From contig NZ_JAESIY010000006.1 in NCBI RefSeq assembly GCF_016757215.1, positions 124,001 through 188,000 on the forward strand: a stretch of 64,000 nt of DNA, read 5' to 3'. The notes under the pieces are model-generated. The model was not told the DNA's origin and did no database searches. It saw nothing but the letters and a program-made list of their open reading frames with translations. The stretch is from Fulvivirga sediminis (lineage in GTDB: Bacteria; Bacteroidota; Bacteroidia; Cytophagales; Cyclobacteriaceae). This document shows, one piece after another, positions 36,666-44,536 of this stretch (positions are counted from its first letter, which is position 1; each line of letters begins with the position of its first letter). The position numbers were made by a program, and so were the translations under genes.

Positions 36666-36683
36666 GGTAAAAATATATTTACC
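36666..36683 (+). promoter_or_regulatory. Palindrome upstream of antitoxin-like gene, possible operator
   Basis: GGTAAA (36666-36671) and TTTACC (36678-36683) form an inverted repeat around 6 bp, 33 bp before the ATG. Toxin-antitoxin genes are usually autoregulated through such sites; that role is inferred. Confidence 0.3.
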
Positions 36684-36715
36684 TATATTCTATAACAATC
36701 TATAATTTATTAATC

Positions 36716-36922
36716 ATGAAGATCACACTAGATATACAAGACAGCAAGTATGATACTTTTCTTAAATTCATCAAAACATTGAATTACGTTTCTATTAATC
36801 AGGAAGATGAAACACCTCAATGGCAAAAAGATGAAGTAAACAGAAGAATGCAACTAGTTGATAAAGGAGACATGAAAACCCGGAATTTGAAAGATACTAA
36901 AGAAGATCTCTTCAAAAAGTGA
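36716..36922 (+). CDS. Antitoxin-like small protein of a ParE/RelE-type module
   Basis: 68 residues: MKITLDIQDSKYDTFLKFIKTLNYVSI, then QWQKDEVNRRMQLVDKGDMKTRNLKDTKEDLFKK. The 'beta strand, helix, W-x-K-D-E-V-x-x-R' layout is that of the addiction-module proteins found upstream of RelE/ParE toxins in Bacteroidota. Its stop overlaps a GTG start of a decayed toxin frame (36919), as in a real operon. No partner is intact, so it may be an orphan antitoxin. Confidence 0.6.
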   Translation: MKITLDIQDSKYDTFLKFIKTLNYVSINQEDETPQWQKDEVNRRMQLVDKGDMKTRNLKDTKEDLFKK

Positions 36923-37186
36923 ACTACTCTGTTTCTATTGCTGAGGCTGCTGAAGTGGATATCAGAGAAGCATTTCTTTGGTACCAAGACAAAATGATAA
37001 TCTAGGGCTTCGTTTCGAAAAGCATATTTTAAAACTCAAATTCGGTATGACAGCATCCGGGTTTTCTTCTTGAAGAAATTCCCATTTGGCATTCATTTCA
37101 AAGTGAATGAAGCCACAAATTCCATCCTTATCCTTGCGGTATTTCACACGTCAAAAGACTCCAAAAAGTGGACAATGGAAAAATAA
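36919..37186 (+). pseudogene. Decayed ParE/RelE-type toxin
   Basis: Reading from the GTG at 36919 gives NYSVSIAEAAEVDIREAFLWYQDK and then a stop at 37003. Shifting frame once at about 36990-37000 restores NLGLRFEKHI, and shifting again near 37030 gives QIRYDSIRVFFLKKFPFGIHF, then VNEATNSILILAVFHTSKDS and KKW to a TAA at 37184-37186. These are the ordered blocks of ParE toxins (EAFLWYE, GLGLRFE, RYxxxR, FPFGIHF, LAVFHTSRDPKKW). About 20 codons between the FEK block and the IRYD block are missing and one base is lost, so no functional toxin is made. Confidence 0.8.
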
Positions 37187-37200
37187 AACTTACTTAAATT

Positions 37201-37250
37201 AGCAGAAAAGGACACTTGCCCAGAGTTGATGATCTTGAACCAGATTGGGT
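37201..37250 (+). repeat. Family A repeat, degenerate copy
   Basis: AGAAAAGG-ACACTTGC-CCAGAGTT... followed by a diverged GATCTTGAACCAG tail. Relative to the full copies the left arm of the palindrome (CACAAGTGG) is deleted. Confidence 0.5.
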
Positions 37251-37318
37251 TAATAAAATTATAAATCAGTAAGCCACATTTCCAATAATAATATATGTAC
37301 TATAACATCACTAATCTT

Positions 37319-37350
37319 CCTCCGTTCCCGCCATGCTCTGCATGGTGGTA
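37319..37350 (-). repeat. REP-like repeat family B, copy 1
   Basis: Minus strand reads CCACCATGCAGAGCATGGCG then GGAACGGAGG. CCATGC-AGA-GCATGG is a perfect hairpin. It lies directly downstream of the RAYT remnant on the same strand. Second copy at 48719-48750. Confidence 0.7.
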
Positions 37351-37387
37351 CTGCTTCATCTCATTAAGCTTACGCCCAATCTCCTGC

Positions 37388-37495
37388 TCAGTCGATAGCT
37401 GAGCTATAAAGATAACGATAAGGCCCATCAACTTCTCCCGATTCTACACGATTAAAGTGTAAATAATCCAGATTTTCCTCAATTGCTTCATTGCG
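37388..37495 (-). pseudogene. Remnant of a REP-associated tyrosine transposase (RAYT, Y1_Tnp)
   Basis: The minus strand from 37495 translates as NEAIEENLDYLHFNRVESGE, VDGPYRYLYSSAID, then a stop. This matches the C-terminal signature of RAYT/IS200-like transposases (I-E-x-K-L-x-Y-I-H-x-N-P-V-x-x-G...Y-x-Y-S-S-A-x-D-Y-A-G). The rest of the protein, including the catalytic His and Tyr, is absent and the frame is broken soon after. It lies immediately beside family A and B repeats, which are the kind of palindromes RAYTs act on. Confidence 0.75.
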
Positions 37496-37550
37496 TAAAA
37501 GGCACAAGTGGACACTTGCGCCAGAGTTTAGGTCTTTGGAACAGGTTGAG
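37493..37550 (+). repeat. REP-like repeat family A, copy 2
   Basis: GCGTAAAAGGCACAAGTGG then ACACTTGCGCCAGAGTTTAG and GTCTTTGGAACAGGTTGAG. Hairpin GGCACAAGTG / CACTTGCGCC with one wobble mismatch. It abuts the RAYT remnant. Confidence 0.8.
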
Positions 37551-37571
37551 TGATTAGTCATAACTCTATAA

Positions 37572-37685
37572 CGTCATCCCGGCCGCAACCAAGTGAAGAG
37601 CCGGGATCTCGCTGTTGAGATAACACTAACCGAACAGTGAGATTCCTGATATCATTGCGCTATGCTAGATGATTCAGGAATGACG
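37572..37685. repeat. Twin-hairpin element family C, copy 1 (114 bp)
   Basis: Bounded by inverted CGTCATcCC / GGAATGACG ends. Internally two hairpins: CCCGGC...GCCGGG on the left and TTCCTGAtATCAT / ATGATtCAGGAA on the right, the layout of a BIME-like pair of REPs. A second element of 112 bp with the same ends lies at 39754-39865. Confidence 0.6.
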
Positions 37686-37875
37686 GCTTTTATTTGCTAA
37701 TTCGTATGTGTGAAAGCCTGCTTTTCCCAACTCGTCATACCCAAAACAATCTCTTGGCTCCAGCCGAGTGATAATTATGCATTAGGCCTCTGGCCGATTT
37801 TCCACTGACCGCTCAAGATATGAAACTGAATGTAATTCGCAAAGACTGACTTGACCTAACCTATTTGTTAGACTT

Positions 37876-37950
37876 TATTATGCAAATGCATCTCTACTTA
37901 CCCGGCAAGAGGCCTCATGAATATCCGTCACTTGGTAAGAGCCGAGCGAC
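37876..37950 (+). repeat. Repeat family E, copy 1
   Basis: TTATGCAAATGCATCTCTAC then TTACCCGGCAAGAGGCCT and AAGAGCCGAGCGACT, about 85% identical by eye to 47586-47660. ATGCAAATGCAT is a near palindrome. A further fragment, TTATGCATTAGGCCTCTGGCCG, lies near 37777-37799. Confidence 0.65.
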
Positions 37951-37995
37951 TTACCAGCTAAAGAATGGCACGCGTTGAAAACAGCGCGTCAACAG

Positions 37996-38465
37996 TTAAG
38001 GACATACGCGGAACAACGGGTTCCTTTTAATAAGTAATTTTAAAACTAATACAAGTGAAATTAGCACAAAAATATAAGACATCGCATATCGTATTATTGT
38101 ATGTTCAAAAGCGTTAATTTCTTTATCTAAAGTAATATAATTGGTCTCTACGTCTCTCATGACTAAAAAATAATTTTTATTTATCACCTTGTCATACAGC
38201 ATGTACCTCTCCATTTTTTTTATTGTACCGTTCAAAGAACTTGATTCACCAGTAGATTCCAATGTTCCATAAAATAGAAAGTACCTTGAGAACCGACTGA
38301 ATTGCTACCCCCTACTTTGCTTTCAAAAAAGAGTCTATCTTCTATAAAATATTTTTGGGGATTAAATGAATGCACAACTAGTTTAATCTTTTTAAAGTCA
38401 TAACAAAATTTCGTGGCAATCAAAGCAACTGAAAATATAATTAATATTATGCGTAAGTATTTCAT
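37996..38465 (-). pseudogene. Small membrane protein split by a frameshift
   Basis: The first frame (38465 to 38232) gives an N-terminal signal/anchor (MKYLRIILIIFSVALIATKF) and runs to SKVGGSNSVGS; the sense then continues in the overlapping frame as RYFLFYGTLESTGESSSLNG, TIKKMERYMLYDKVI and ends with a C-terminal membrane helix (YIFVLISLVLVLKLLI). Switching frame near 38280-38290 makes one protein of about 150 residues with a TM at each end. Either a real one-base indel or a sequencing error; family unknown. Confidence 0.55.
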
Positions 38466-38532
38466 TCCTAATGGATCTATAAGATGTACTTTTTTTATTA
38501 TAAGGTGTTGATTCTTCTCGGAGGGAGCACTT

Positions 38533-38565
38533 GATCATATTGGTCGTAAGATTACTGCGTCTAAG
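38533..38565 (+). repeat. Degenerate fragment of repeat family F
   Basis: TATTGGTCGTAAGATTACTG, CGTCTAAGTTAAG resembles the right end of family F (GTAGGTCGTAGGACCGCTGC, GCTTAACCTAG). Weak match by eye. Confidence 0.35.
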
Positions 38566-38592
38566 TTAAGTCCAGATTGGAAGGCTCTCAAA

Positions 38593-39591
38593 TTAGTCAC
38601 AAGAAAATTTATCAATCAAATCTTTGATCAATGGACATGACTGTTCATAACTCACAATTTTAACGTCTAAGGATGTATTCTTGAATTTTGACAATGCCAG
38701 CCGAAGTGAGTCCAATATCCAACCACTATCATTTCCAAAAGCACCGCCTCCCACAAGCGTTAAAAAAACTTTATTGCAACCTGTGTTATCTCTATTTAAG
38801 AGAGCGGCATAAAGCGTAGCCTCATAAGTAGCTTCTAAAATAATTCTGGCAAACTTTTCCCAGTAGATAGGTTCCAAACGAGAATACGCCACTGGCAATG
38901 CTGAGCAATATGCTTGAGAAACTAATTGTTTATTACTGGAAATGGTCACTTCTGTGTTCCATTGAACACCTATCTTAAGTTGATCTTTGAGTGTCTCACG
39001 CTCTGTTTTGGTAAATTTACTTAGAATGGCATTGGTCTGTAGCAGCCCCTCTTGGGTAAACATGGCATAGCCGTTGGACATCTTCCAAAGGTTTTTCCCT
39101 TCATTTTTTAATGCAGCATCTATTAACTCCAAACAGTCGATTTGCTTATGTTCTGACTGCCCGATTTGATTTCCAACCGATGCAAAATAGCTTCTATAAA
39201 TGGTTCCTGCGCCACAGGCTATGGCACACGCCGGCCCCTGTGTTAAATCGTGCTCATAGCCTGAAATACCTTGTTCAGGAGTAACCTGTGGACCGACCAT
39301 TTCTAAAAGGTTAAATTGAGAAGCCGCCTGAAACAGCGCTCCAGCATTTGAAGGATCAGCATGAATATTTCCAATATTCCCAACTACTTCCTCTAAATGA
39401 ATCTCTCCATCATAGTTTGGCAGTTTCAGTGATTTTTCCTTGAGTTCTTTCAGGGTAGGAACTTCCAATTGCCCAAACTGAAAGGATCTCTTGTTTGCTT
39501 TTGAAATTAGATGCATTCCATCTACTATAATATGTTGTCTTACATATTCCGGAGATATTTCATCAATTCCTGTTAGGTCTTTGAACCACAT
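38593..39591 (-). CDS. Uncharacterised cytoplasmic protein with macro-domain-like features
   Basis: 332 residues, no signal peptide or membrane helix. I do not know a named family. The order of motifs resembles a macro domain: HADPSNAGALFQAASQFNLLEM (about 76-97) in the place of the ADP-ribose-binding NAAN/NP loop, a glycine/alanine-rich GPACAIACGAG segment (about 119-129), and VFLTLVGGGAFGNDSGWI followed by LDVKIVSY (about 283-320) matching the phosphate loop and last strand-helix of macro domains (GTGxFG). An N-terminal 70-residue part has no assigned role. It stands alone between repeat elements, as cargo genes do. Confidence 0.55.
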   Translation of the reverse strand: MWFKDLTGIDEISPEYVRQHIIVDGMHLISKANKRSFQFGQLEVPTLKELKEKSLKLPNYDGEIHLEEVVGNIGNIHADPSNAGALFQAASQFNLLEMVGPQVTPEQGISGYEHDLTQGPACAIACGAGTIYRSYFASVGNQIGQSEHKQIDCLELIDAALKNEGKNLWKMSNGYAMFTQEGLLQTNAILSKFTKTERETLKDQLKIGVQWNTEVTISSNKQLVSQAYCSALPVAYSRLEPIYWEKFARIILEATYEATLYAALLNRDNTGCNKVFLTLVGGGAFGNDSGWILDSLRLALSKFKNTSLDVKIVSYEQSCPLIKDLIDKFSCD

Positions 39592-40044
39592 AATAAAAAC
39601 TACAATAGTAAATGATTATTCACAACGATACACAAAAGCCTTGATGATCAGAAATTAATCTACCTTTAAAAAATTTCTAATTATAGTAAAATTACATAGA
39701 CTGGGAGTATACGAGTATAAGCGATTTTTTAATTGCGCAAGCAAAATAAAAACCGTCATGCCGGAATTCTGTAGCGTAGCGGAATAATATCCGCCATCTT
39801 ACCGTTCGGTAGCAGTACTGATCAGCAAGACTCCGACTCTCCGCTGTACTTCAGCCGGAGTGACGTATTGGCTGAAGCATTTTATAACAAAGCACTTCCA
39901 CCAGAGACTTGAGGTAGTGTAATTTTTCAATCTTCTTTCACCTCTCGACTTAGCCGACAGAGATTTTTACCCCAAAGTTTATCTCCATCATCCGAGTCAC
40001 CCTAAACTCCGTCGAAGGGTAGACGATTGAGGCTGCGATGCCAA
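39592..40044. other. Repeat-bearing spacer downstream of the SWIM-vWA operon
   Basis: About 450 bp with no gene. Contains element C2 and, at about 39999-40022, a hairpin ACCCT...AGGGT within GTCACCCTaaACTCCGTCGAAG, a common REP-type sequence. It may double as a terminator for the operon although no T-run follows. Confidence 0.5.
39754..39865. repeat. Twin-hairpin element family C, copy 2 (112 bp)
   Basis: Ends CGTCATGCCGGA / CCGGAGTGACG are inverted repeats. Interior differs from copy 1 but includes GTAGCGTAGCGGA and TACCGTTCGGTA palindromic pieces. Confidence 0.55.
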
Positions 40045-41229
40045 CTACCCCTTCAAAACAATCTCATGCTCTCCGGCCCATTGCTTTAAGTCTTGCTTTT
40101 GAATGGCTGCAGCCATGAGGTCTGGAAACTGATCTGGGGTGCAGGCAAATACCGGAGCACCCATCTGCGATAGTTTGGATGCCATATTGCTATCATAACT
40201 GGGGCTGCCTTCATCGTTTAGCGCTAACAGACAAATAAACTGAATACCTGAATCTATCATGTCCTGTGCTCTTTTTAGCATTTCTTTGGCATTACCACCT
40301 TCATACAAATCTGTAATGAGTACCAGAATAGTGTCATCAGCTGTTGTTATTAGTTCCTGACAGTATTTTAAGGCCAGGTTAATGTCTGTGCCTCCACCCA
40401 TCTGCACACTAAAAAGTAGCTCTACAGGATCTTTCAGATCTTCAGTAAGGTCGGCAACAGCCGTATCAAAAACCACCATTTTTGTTTTTACAGTCGGCAC
40501 CGAGGCCATTACAGCGCCAAATATTCCAGAGTAAACAATGGAAGTACCCATAGAACCACTTTGATCTATGCAAAGCACAATGTCTTTTAATGACCTTTTA
40601 GACTTTCGACCATACCCTATTCTCACCTCAGGTATAATGGTTTTATAATCTGGCTGATAGTGCTTAAGATTCTTCCGAATGGTAGCATCCCAGTTGATCT
40701 CATTATACCTTGGGTGAAACTTCTTAGCTGATTTATTGAGAGCTCCACTTAAAGCTGAAACGGTTTTTTGCTCTAGCTTACCCATAAGTTCATCTACCAC
40801 CTTTTGAACCACTCTCTTGGCGGTATCTTTAGTTTTGGCAGGAATAAGCTTGCCCAGTTGCATCAGCGTAGCCACCAGGTGTATATCTGCTTCTGCCTGT
40901 TCCAGAATTTCCGGTTCAAAAATCAGTTTCTTCTGCAAATCAGGATATTTCAAAGCATCATTCTGCATCACCTGAACTACGGAGTTAGGAAAATACTTAC
41001 GAATATCTCCCAGCCATCTGGCCACTCCCGGGTTTGATTTCTCCTGCCCTCCGGCTCCTTTTTCTGCTCCATAGTCAAAGCTTTTAGTACGCTCAAACTC
41101 ATACAAAGCCGAAAGCGTCTGGTCCAGTCCATCCATTTGGTCAGAGAGCTTCACCTCAGTACCATCGGCCTCGTTGCCACCAAGTATCAATCGCCATTTT
41201 TCCAGGATTTCTAATTCATCATCATTCAT
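40045..41229 (-). CDS. vWA domain protein (MoxR partner), last gene of SWIM-vWA operon
   Basis: 394 residues. An all-helical N-terminal 200 residues (with a Gly-rich break at 52-66) precede a von Willebrand A domain with the MIDAS motif DQSGS (222-226), VYSGIFGAVMAS and the T/D elements GGGTDINLAL and LVLITDLYEGG. vWA proteins of this layout act with MoxR ATPases (RavA-ViaA, NorQ-NorD, CbbQ-CbbO are the known pairs) to remodel target proteins or insert metals. Its start overlaps the DUF5682 stop by 8 bp. Cytoplasmic. Confidence 0.9.
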   Translation of the reverse strand: MNDDELEILEKWRLILGGNEADGTEVKLSDQMDGLDQTLSALYEFERTKSFDYGAEKGAGGQEKSNPGVARWLGDIRKYFPNSVVQVMQNDALKYPDLQKKLIFEPEILEQAEADIHLVATLMQLGKLIPAKTKDTAKRVVQKVVDELMGKLEQKTVSALSGALNKSAKKFHPRYNEINWDATIRKNLKHYQPDYKTIIPEVRIGYGRKSKRSLKDIVLCIDQSGSMGTSIVYSGIFGAVMASVPTVKTKMVVFDTAVADLTEDLKDPVELLFSVQMGGGTDINLALKYCQELITTADDTILVLITDLYEGGNAKEMLKRAQDMIDSGIQFICLLALNDEGSPSYDSNMASKLSQMGAPVFACTPDQFPDLMAAAIQKQDLKQWAGEHEIVLKG

Positions 41230-43441
41230 GGTGAGTGCTGTTTGGAGTTAAGAATTTGCTAATATAAGGTACCACTGAATCGGCCAGTTCATCATCAAAT
41301 TGCTCTGTATTATAGGTGGCAATTGGCTCATCATTGGCGAGTCCCTGACGGGCTTTCTGCCCTAGCTGACGCCTTTCTGCATATTCAAACTTTGAAAATG
41401 TTCTTCTGAGCATGGGTACGAGCTGAATGAATGTATCCTTATCTAAGGATTCTACCCACTCAAAAACCAGATTCCAAAGGCGATTATCATAAATTAAAAT
41501 AGAGCCGCTGCCTTTGAGGAAACCTTCAATCCAGGCTGCCACGGCCATAGGATCATTGTTCACTGAGAGTGCGAAGGAAATATACATGTCAGCTTCATCT
41601 TCACTAAGCTGCTGACTATCCAACAAAAGCCGACAAACACAGCCTAGTATTACACTGTGCACATCTTCTTTGTTGAGCACCTGATGCAAGGTGAAATACC
41701 ACGATGCTTCCTCTTCAGGTTTTGAGTAGATTTTTATAGCCTGGTGCAGCGCAGTAATCTGGCCGAACATTTCCAGAGCATTGTCCTCATCTAAACCATA
41801 TACTGCATTGGGCAAACCAATATTTACCTTAATCAACAGCTGGTGTATGATCTGATCAAGCACATCCATATCCGAATTACGCACATCGCCATAGCGAGCT
41901 ACATTGATCAACTGTGGTAAAGATTTCATCAGATCCAATATGTCAGATGAAATACTAGACAGCTCATTCACCTTGTTTAACAGATGATCCAGCTCATCGA
42001 ACAAGGCCGCTGGTATGCACAGGTCTATGAGTTTAGCCACATCATCTACCTTTTGTGCTGCATTACTTTTTTTGATCAGCACTGCCTGAGCTGCCGACGC
42101 AATGGTGTTTCCTAAAAACGCTCTATCAATGAGTTCTATCATCATGCCCACTGTCCACTCCAGTCGCCATGATTCTTTGAAGGTACCTTTACCTCTGGAG
42201 TAGCTGGGTGTGGCCCAATGGATTTCTAAAATGGCTAACCGATGAAAGAGCTTGCTTTTCTCAAGATCGTTGCGCTTTCTGAGATCGAGGTTTACCTCTT
42301 TAGGATCAGCTGTAAGCTTGAGTCTTAGCTTTTTTACTGACTGTTCAAAGTCTTCCTGAAGAGGCATTTTTGGCATGTCTTCGGGCACTTCTCCCAAGCC
42401 ATCACCAATAATGAGCTGGTCTTTAACCAGTTCCAGCAATATGCCATCTCCCATACACATAACGGAGAGCACAGCATCATTTAAGTCATCTAACGACACA
42501 TAATGATTACTCCTTAGAATAGCCAGGCTGCGAGCAAGGCGGAAAGCTTCAATAGCATGAGCGGTAGACATGTCCATGCCTTTTTCCCGAAACATGCTGG
42601 CCACTTTAATGAGCCAGGGAATTTCATACTCAGCAGTATTATGCCATAAGTGCGAATACCATCCGGGTGAAAATATGCCTGCTCCGTATCCTGAATGCAT
42701 GCTTAACCTGTCATTAGTCCAGGGAATCCAGGTGCTGGTGATCTTGGTTTTAGTTTTAGGCAGCTTTTTGAGCACCTTCTTATCTTCTTTTGCATACCCT
42801 GCAGGGTCTACCAAAGTAGGAGCATGCCAGGCACCACATACAATGGCAATGTTGGTATACATTTCATTAACACTATCCTGAATAAGCATACGCATATACG
42901 CTTCACGATTTGTGTTCTCAGCATCCATAGCGCTTTCCAGTCCATCTTCACGTAGCGATTGCATCACGTGCATTACACTTTCAAAATGCTCATTGCCAGC
43001 AGATTGCTCAAAATGATGTTCCCAGAACCTTTCTCCACTTTTAAACCCGGCCGATTGGGCTACGAGTGTTAGCGGATCTTCCGGCGGAGGTGTGGATGGT
43101 TCATTTTTAGCCTCTTTCCTTCTCATGGTAAAGCTAATACTAGCCGGAAGGTCAATGGCTTTAACGGGTATTTTATGCTCATTAGCATAAGCTATAGCTA
43201 CCCATTCCGGTGAATACTCAGCAAAAGGATAAAAGGTAGACTCTTGAGGCACATTGCTATTGTACACCATTATGGCCACAGGAGGTTTTAGGTCAGGATG
43301 TCCCACATATTCAAAAACCTCGGCTATTTCAGGTGGTCCCTCTACCAATACAATGTCAGGCTGCAAGCGTTCCAGTTCTTTTTTGACTTGTCGCGCTGAC
43401 CCAACTCCATGATGCCGTATGCCTAAAACGTGAATGGCCAT
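41222..43441 (-). CDS. DUF5682 family protein
   Basis: 739 residues, no signal peptide. The N-terminal quarter starts IHVLGIRHHGVGSARQVKKELERLQPDIVLVEGPPEI and has IAIVCGAWHAPTLVDP at about 205: paired His/Glu motifs reminiscent of the TIKI/TraB/ChaN/EreA hydrolase superfamily (GxxHG, VLVEG, GxxH), which is an inference from motif resemblance. The remaining 500 residues are helical (LIDRAFLGNTIASAAQAVLIKK...). DUF5682 proteins are recurrent partners of MoxR-vWA pairs. It starts 3 bp after the MoxR gene and overlaps the vWA gene. Confidence 0.85.
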   Translation of the reverse strand: MAIHVLGIRHHGVGSARQVKKELERLQPDIVLVEGPPEIAEVFEYVGHPDLKPPVAIMVYNSNVPQESTFYPFAEYSPEWVAIAYANEHKIPVKAIDLPASISFTMRRKEAKNEPSTPPPEDPLTLVAQSAGFKSGERFWEHHFEQSAGNEHFESVMHVMQSLREDGLESAMDAENTNREAYMRMLIQDSVNEMYTNIAIVCGAWHAPTLVDPAGYAKEDKKVLKKLPKTKTKITSTWIPWTNDRLSMHSGYGAGIFSPGWYSHLWHNTAEYEIPWLIKVASMFREKGMDMSTAHAIEAFRLARSLAILRSNHYVSLDDLNDAVLSVMCMGDGILLELVKDQLIIGDGLGEVPEDMPKMPLQEDFEQSVKKLRLKLTADPKEVNLDLRKRNDLEKSKLFHRLAILEIHWATPSYSRGKGTFKESWRLEWTVGMMIELIDRAFLGNTIASAAQAVLIKKSNAAQKVDDVAKLIDLCIPAALFDELDHLLNKVNELSSISSDILDLMKSLPQLINVARYGDVRNSDMDVLDQIIHQLLIKVNIGLPNAVYGLDEDNALEMFGQITALHQAIKIYSKPEEEASWYFTLHQVLNKEDVHSVILGCVCRLLLDSQQLSEDEADMYISFALSVNNDPMAVAAWIEGFLKGSGSILIYDNRLWNLVFEWVESLDKDTFIQLVPMLRRTFSKFEYAERRQLGQKARQGLANDEPIATYNTEQFDDELADSVVPYISKFLTPNSTHHE

Positions 43442-43444
43442 AAA

Positions 43445-44536
43445 TTAGAAGGTGATTTCTTTACAAGCCCTGTAAATGTCTTTCCAGTCTTCTCTGGTTT
43501 TCACTACGGTCTCCAGGTATTCATTCCACACTACGGTATCCTGAACAGGGTCTTTCACTATGGCCCCTACTAGACCTGAAGCCATGTCATGAGCCGAAAG
43601 CTTTCCATTGCCAAAATGAGCCGCTAATGATAGTCCACTGTTCACCACCGAAATGGCTTCTGCCGTACTTACCGTACTACTCGGGGTCTTCAGCTTAGTA
43701 CGACCATCTTCGGTAACGCCATTTCTTAGCTCTCTAAAAATTTGCACTACCCGTTTAATATCTTCCAGCCCGGGTAATTCTGCTGGTAATTCAAGGGCTT
43801 TCATCTGGCTGGCCACTCTGGTTTGCACTATGTTTATTTCCTCTTCTGGCGTGTTAGGAACAGGAAGAATAACGGTATTAAAACGTCTTTTTAAGGCAGA
43901 AGACAGGTCATTCACCCCTTTGTCTCGGTTATTGGCAGTGGCAATTACATTAAACCCTTTCACCGCTTGCACTTCTGCAGACAGCTCAGGGATAGGCATA
44001 ATTTTCTCACTAAGAATAGTAATGAGGGTATCCTGCACATCAGCAGAAATACGGGTAAGTTCTTCTATTCTAACTATTTTACCCTGTTTCATGCCTCGCA
44101 TCATGGGTGTTTCTACCAGGGCTCCTTCTGTAGGCCCTTCGGCCAAAAGCTTAGCGTAGTTCCAGCCATAGCGAATGGCTTCTTCTCCGGTTCCGGCAGT
44201 TCCCTGAATAAGTAGTGAAGGATCTCCAGTGATGGCTGCCGTAAGGTGCTCCGACACCCAGGATTTACCTGTTCCCGGTATACCATATAGCAATAATGCT
44301 CTATCAGTAGTAAGCGTGGCTACGGCTATTTCCATTAACCTTCTGTTACCGATGTATTTCGGAGTCACTTCAAATTTATTTTTAAGGGTACCCCCCATCA
44401 GGTAGGTCACTACAGACAGAGGCGACATTTGCCAGCCTGTAGGCACAGCACCAGTGTCTTGTTTTTTCAGGTTTTCCAGTTCTTCTTCAAACTGCAGGGC
44501 GGCATTTTGTCTAAGTATATCCATACTTTTATTCAT
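43445..44536 (-). CDS. MoxR-family AAA+ ATPase
   Basis: 363 residues. AAA+ core with Walker A YGIPGTGKSW (84-93), Walker B region KIVRIEELTRISADVQDTLITIL, sensor 1 GFNVIATANNRDKGVNDLSSALKRRFN with the arginine finger, and a C-terminal helical lid. The MoxR group works as hexamers with vWA partners to remodel or mature proteins; the vWA protein here is two genes downstream. Overlaps the DUF5691 stop by 8 bp. Confidence 0.93.
   Translation of the reverse strand: MNKSMDILRQNAALQFEEELENLKKQDTGAVPTGWQMSPLSVVTYLMGGTLKNKFEVTPKYIGNRRLMEIAVATLTTDRALLLYGIPGTGKSWVSEHLTAAITGDPSLLIQGTAGTGEEAIRYGWNYAKLLAEGPTEGALVETPMMRGMKQGKIVRIEELTRISADVQDTLITILSEKIMPIPELSAEVQAVKGFNVIATANNRDKGVNDLSSALKRRFNTVILPVPNTPEEEINIVQTRVASQMKALELPAELPGLEDIKRVVQIFRELRNGVTEDGRTKLKTPSSTVSTAEAISVVNSGLSLAAHFGNGKLSAHDMASGLVGAIVKDPVQDTVVWNEYLETVVKTREDWKDIYRACKEITF

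Larger units (their letters stand above)
36370..36715. other. Intergenic region at the left edge of the accessory block
   Basis: Contains repeat copy A1 (36451-36505), a TATATTTG -7 element at 36563-36570 and the palindromes described separately. No gene seen. Confidence 0.55.
37187..37995. other. Gene-free repeat-filled stretch
   Basis: About 800 bp holding repeat copies A3, B1, A2, C1 and E1 and the remnant of a RAYT transposase. No intact gene. Confidence 0.7.
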
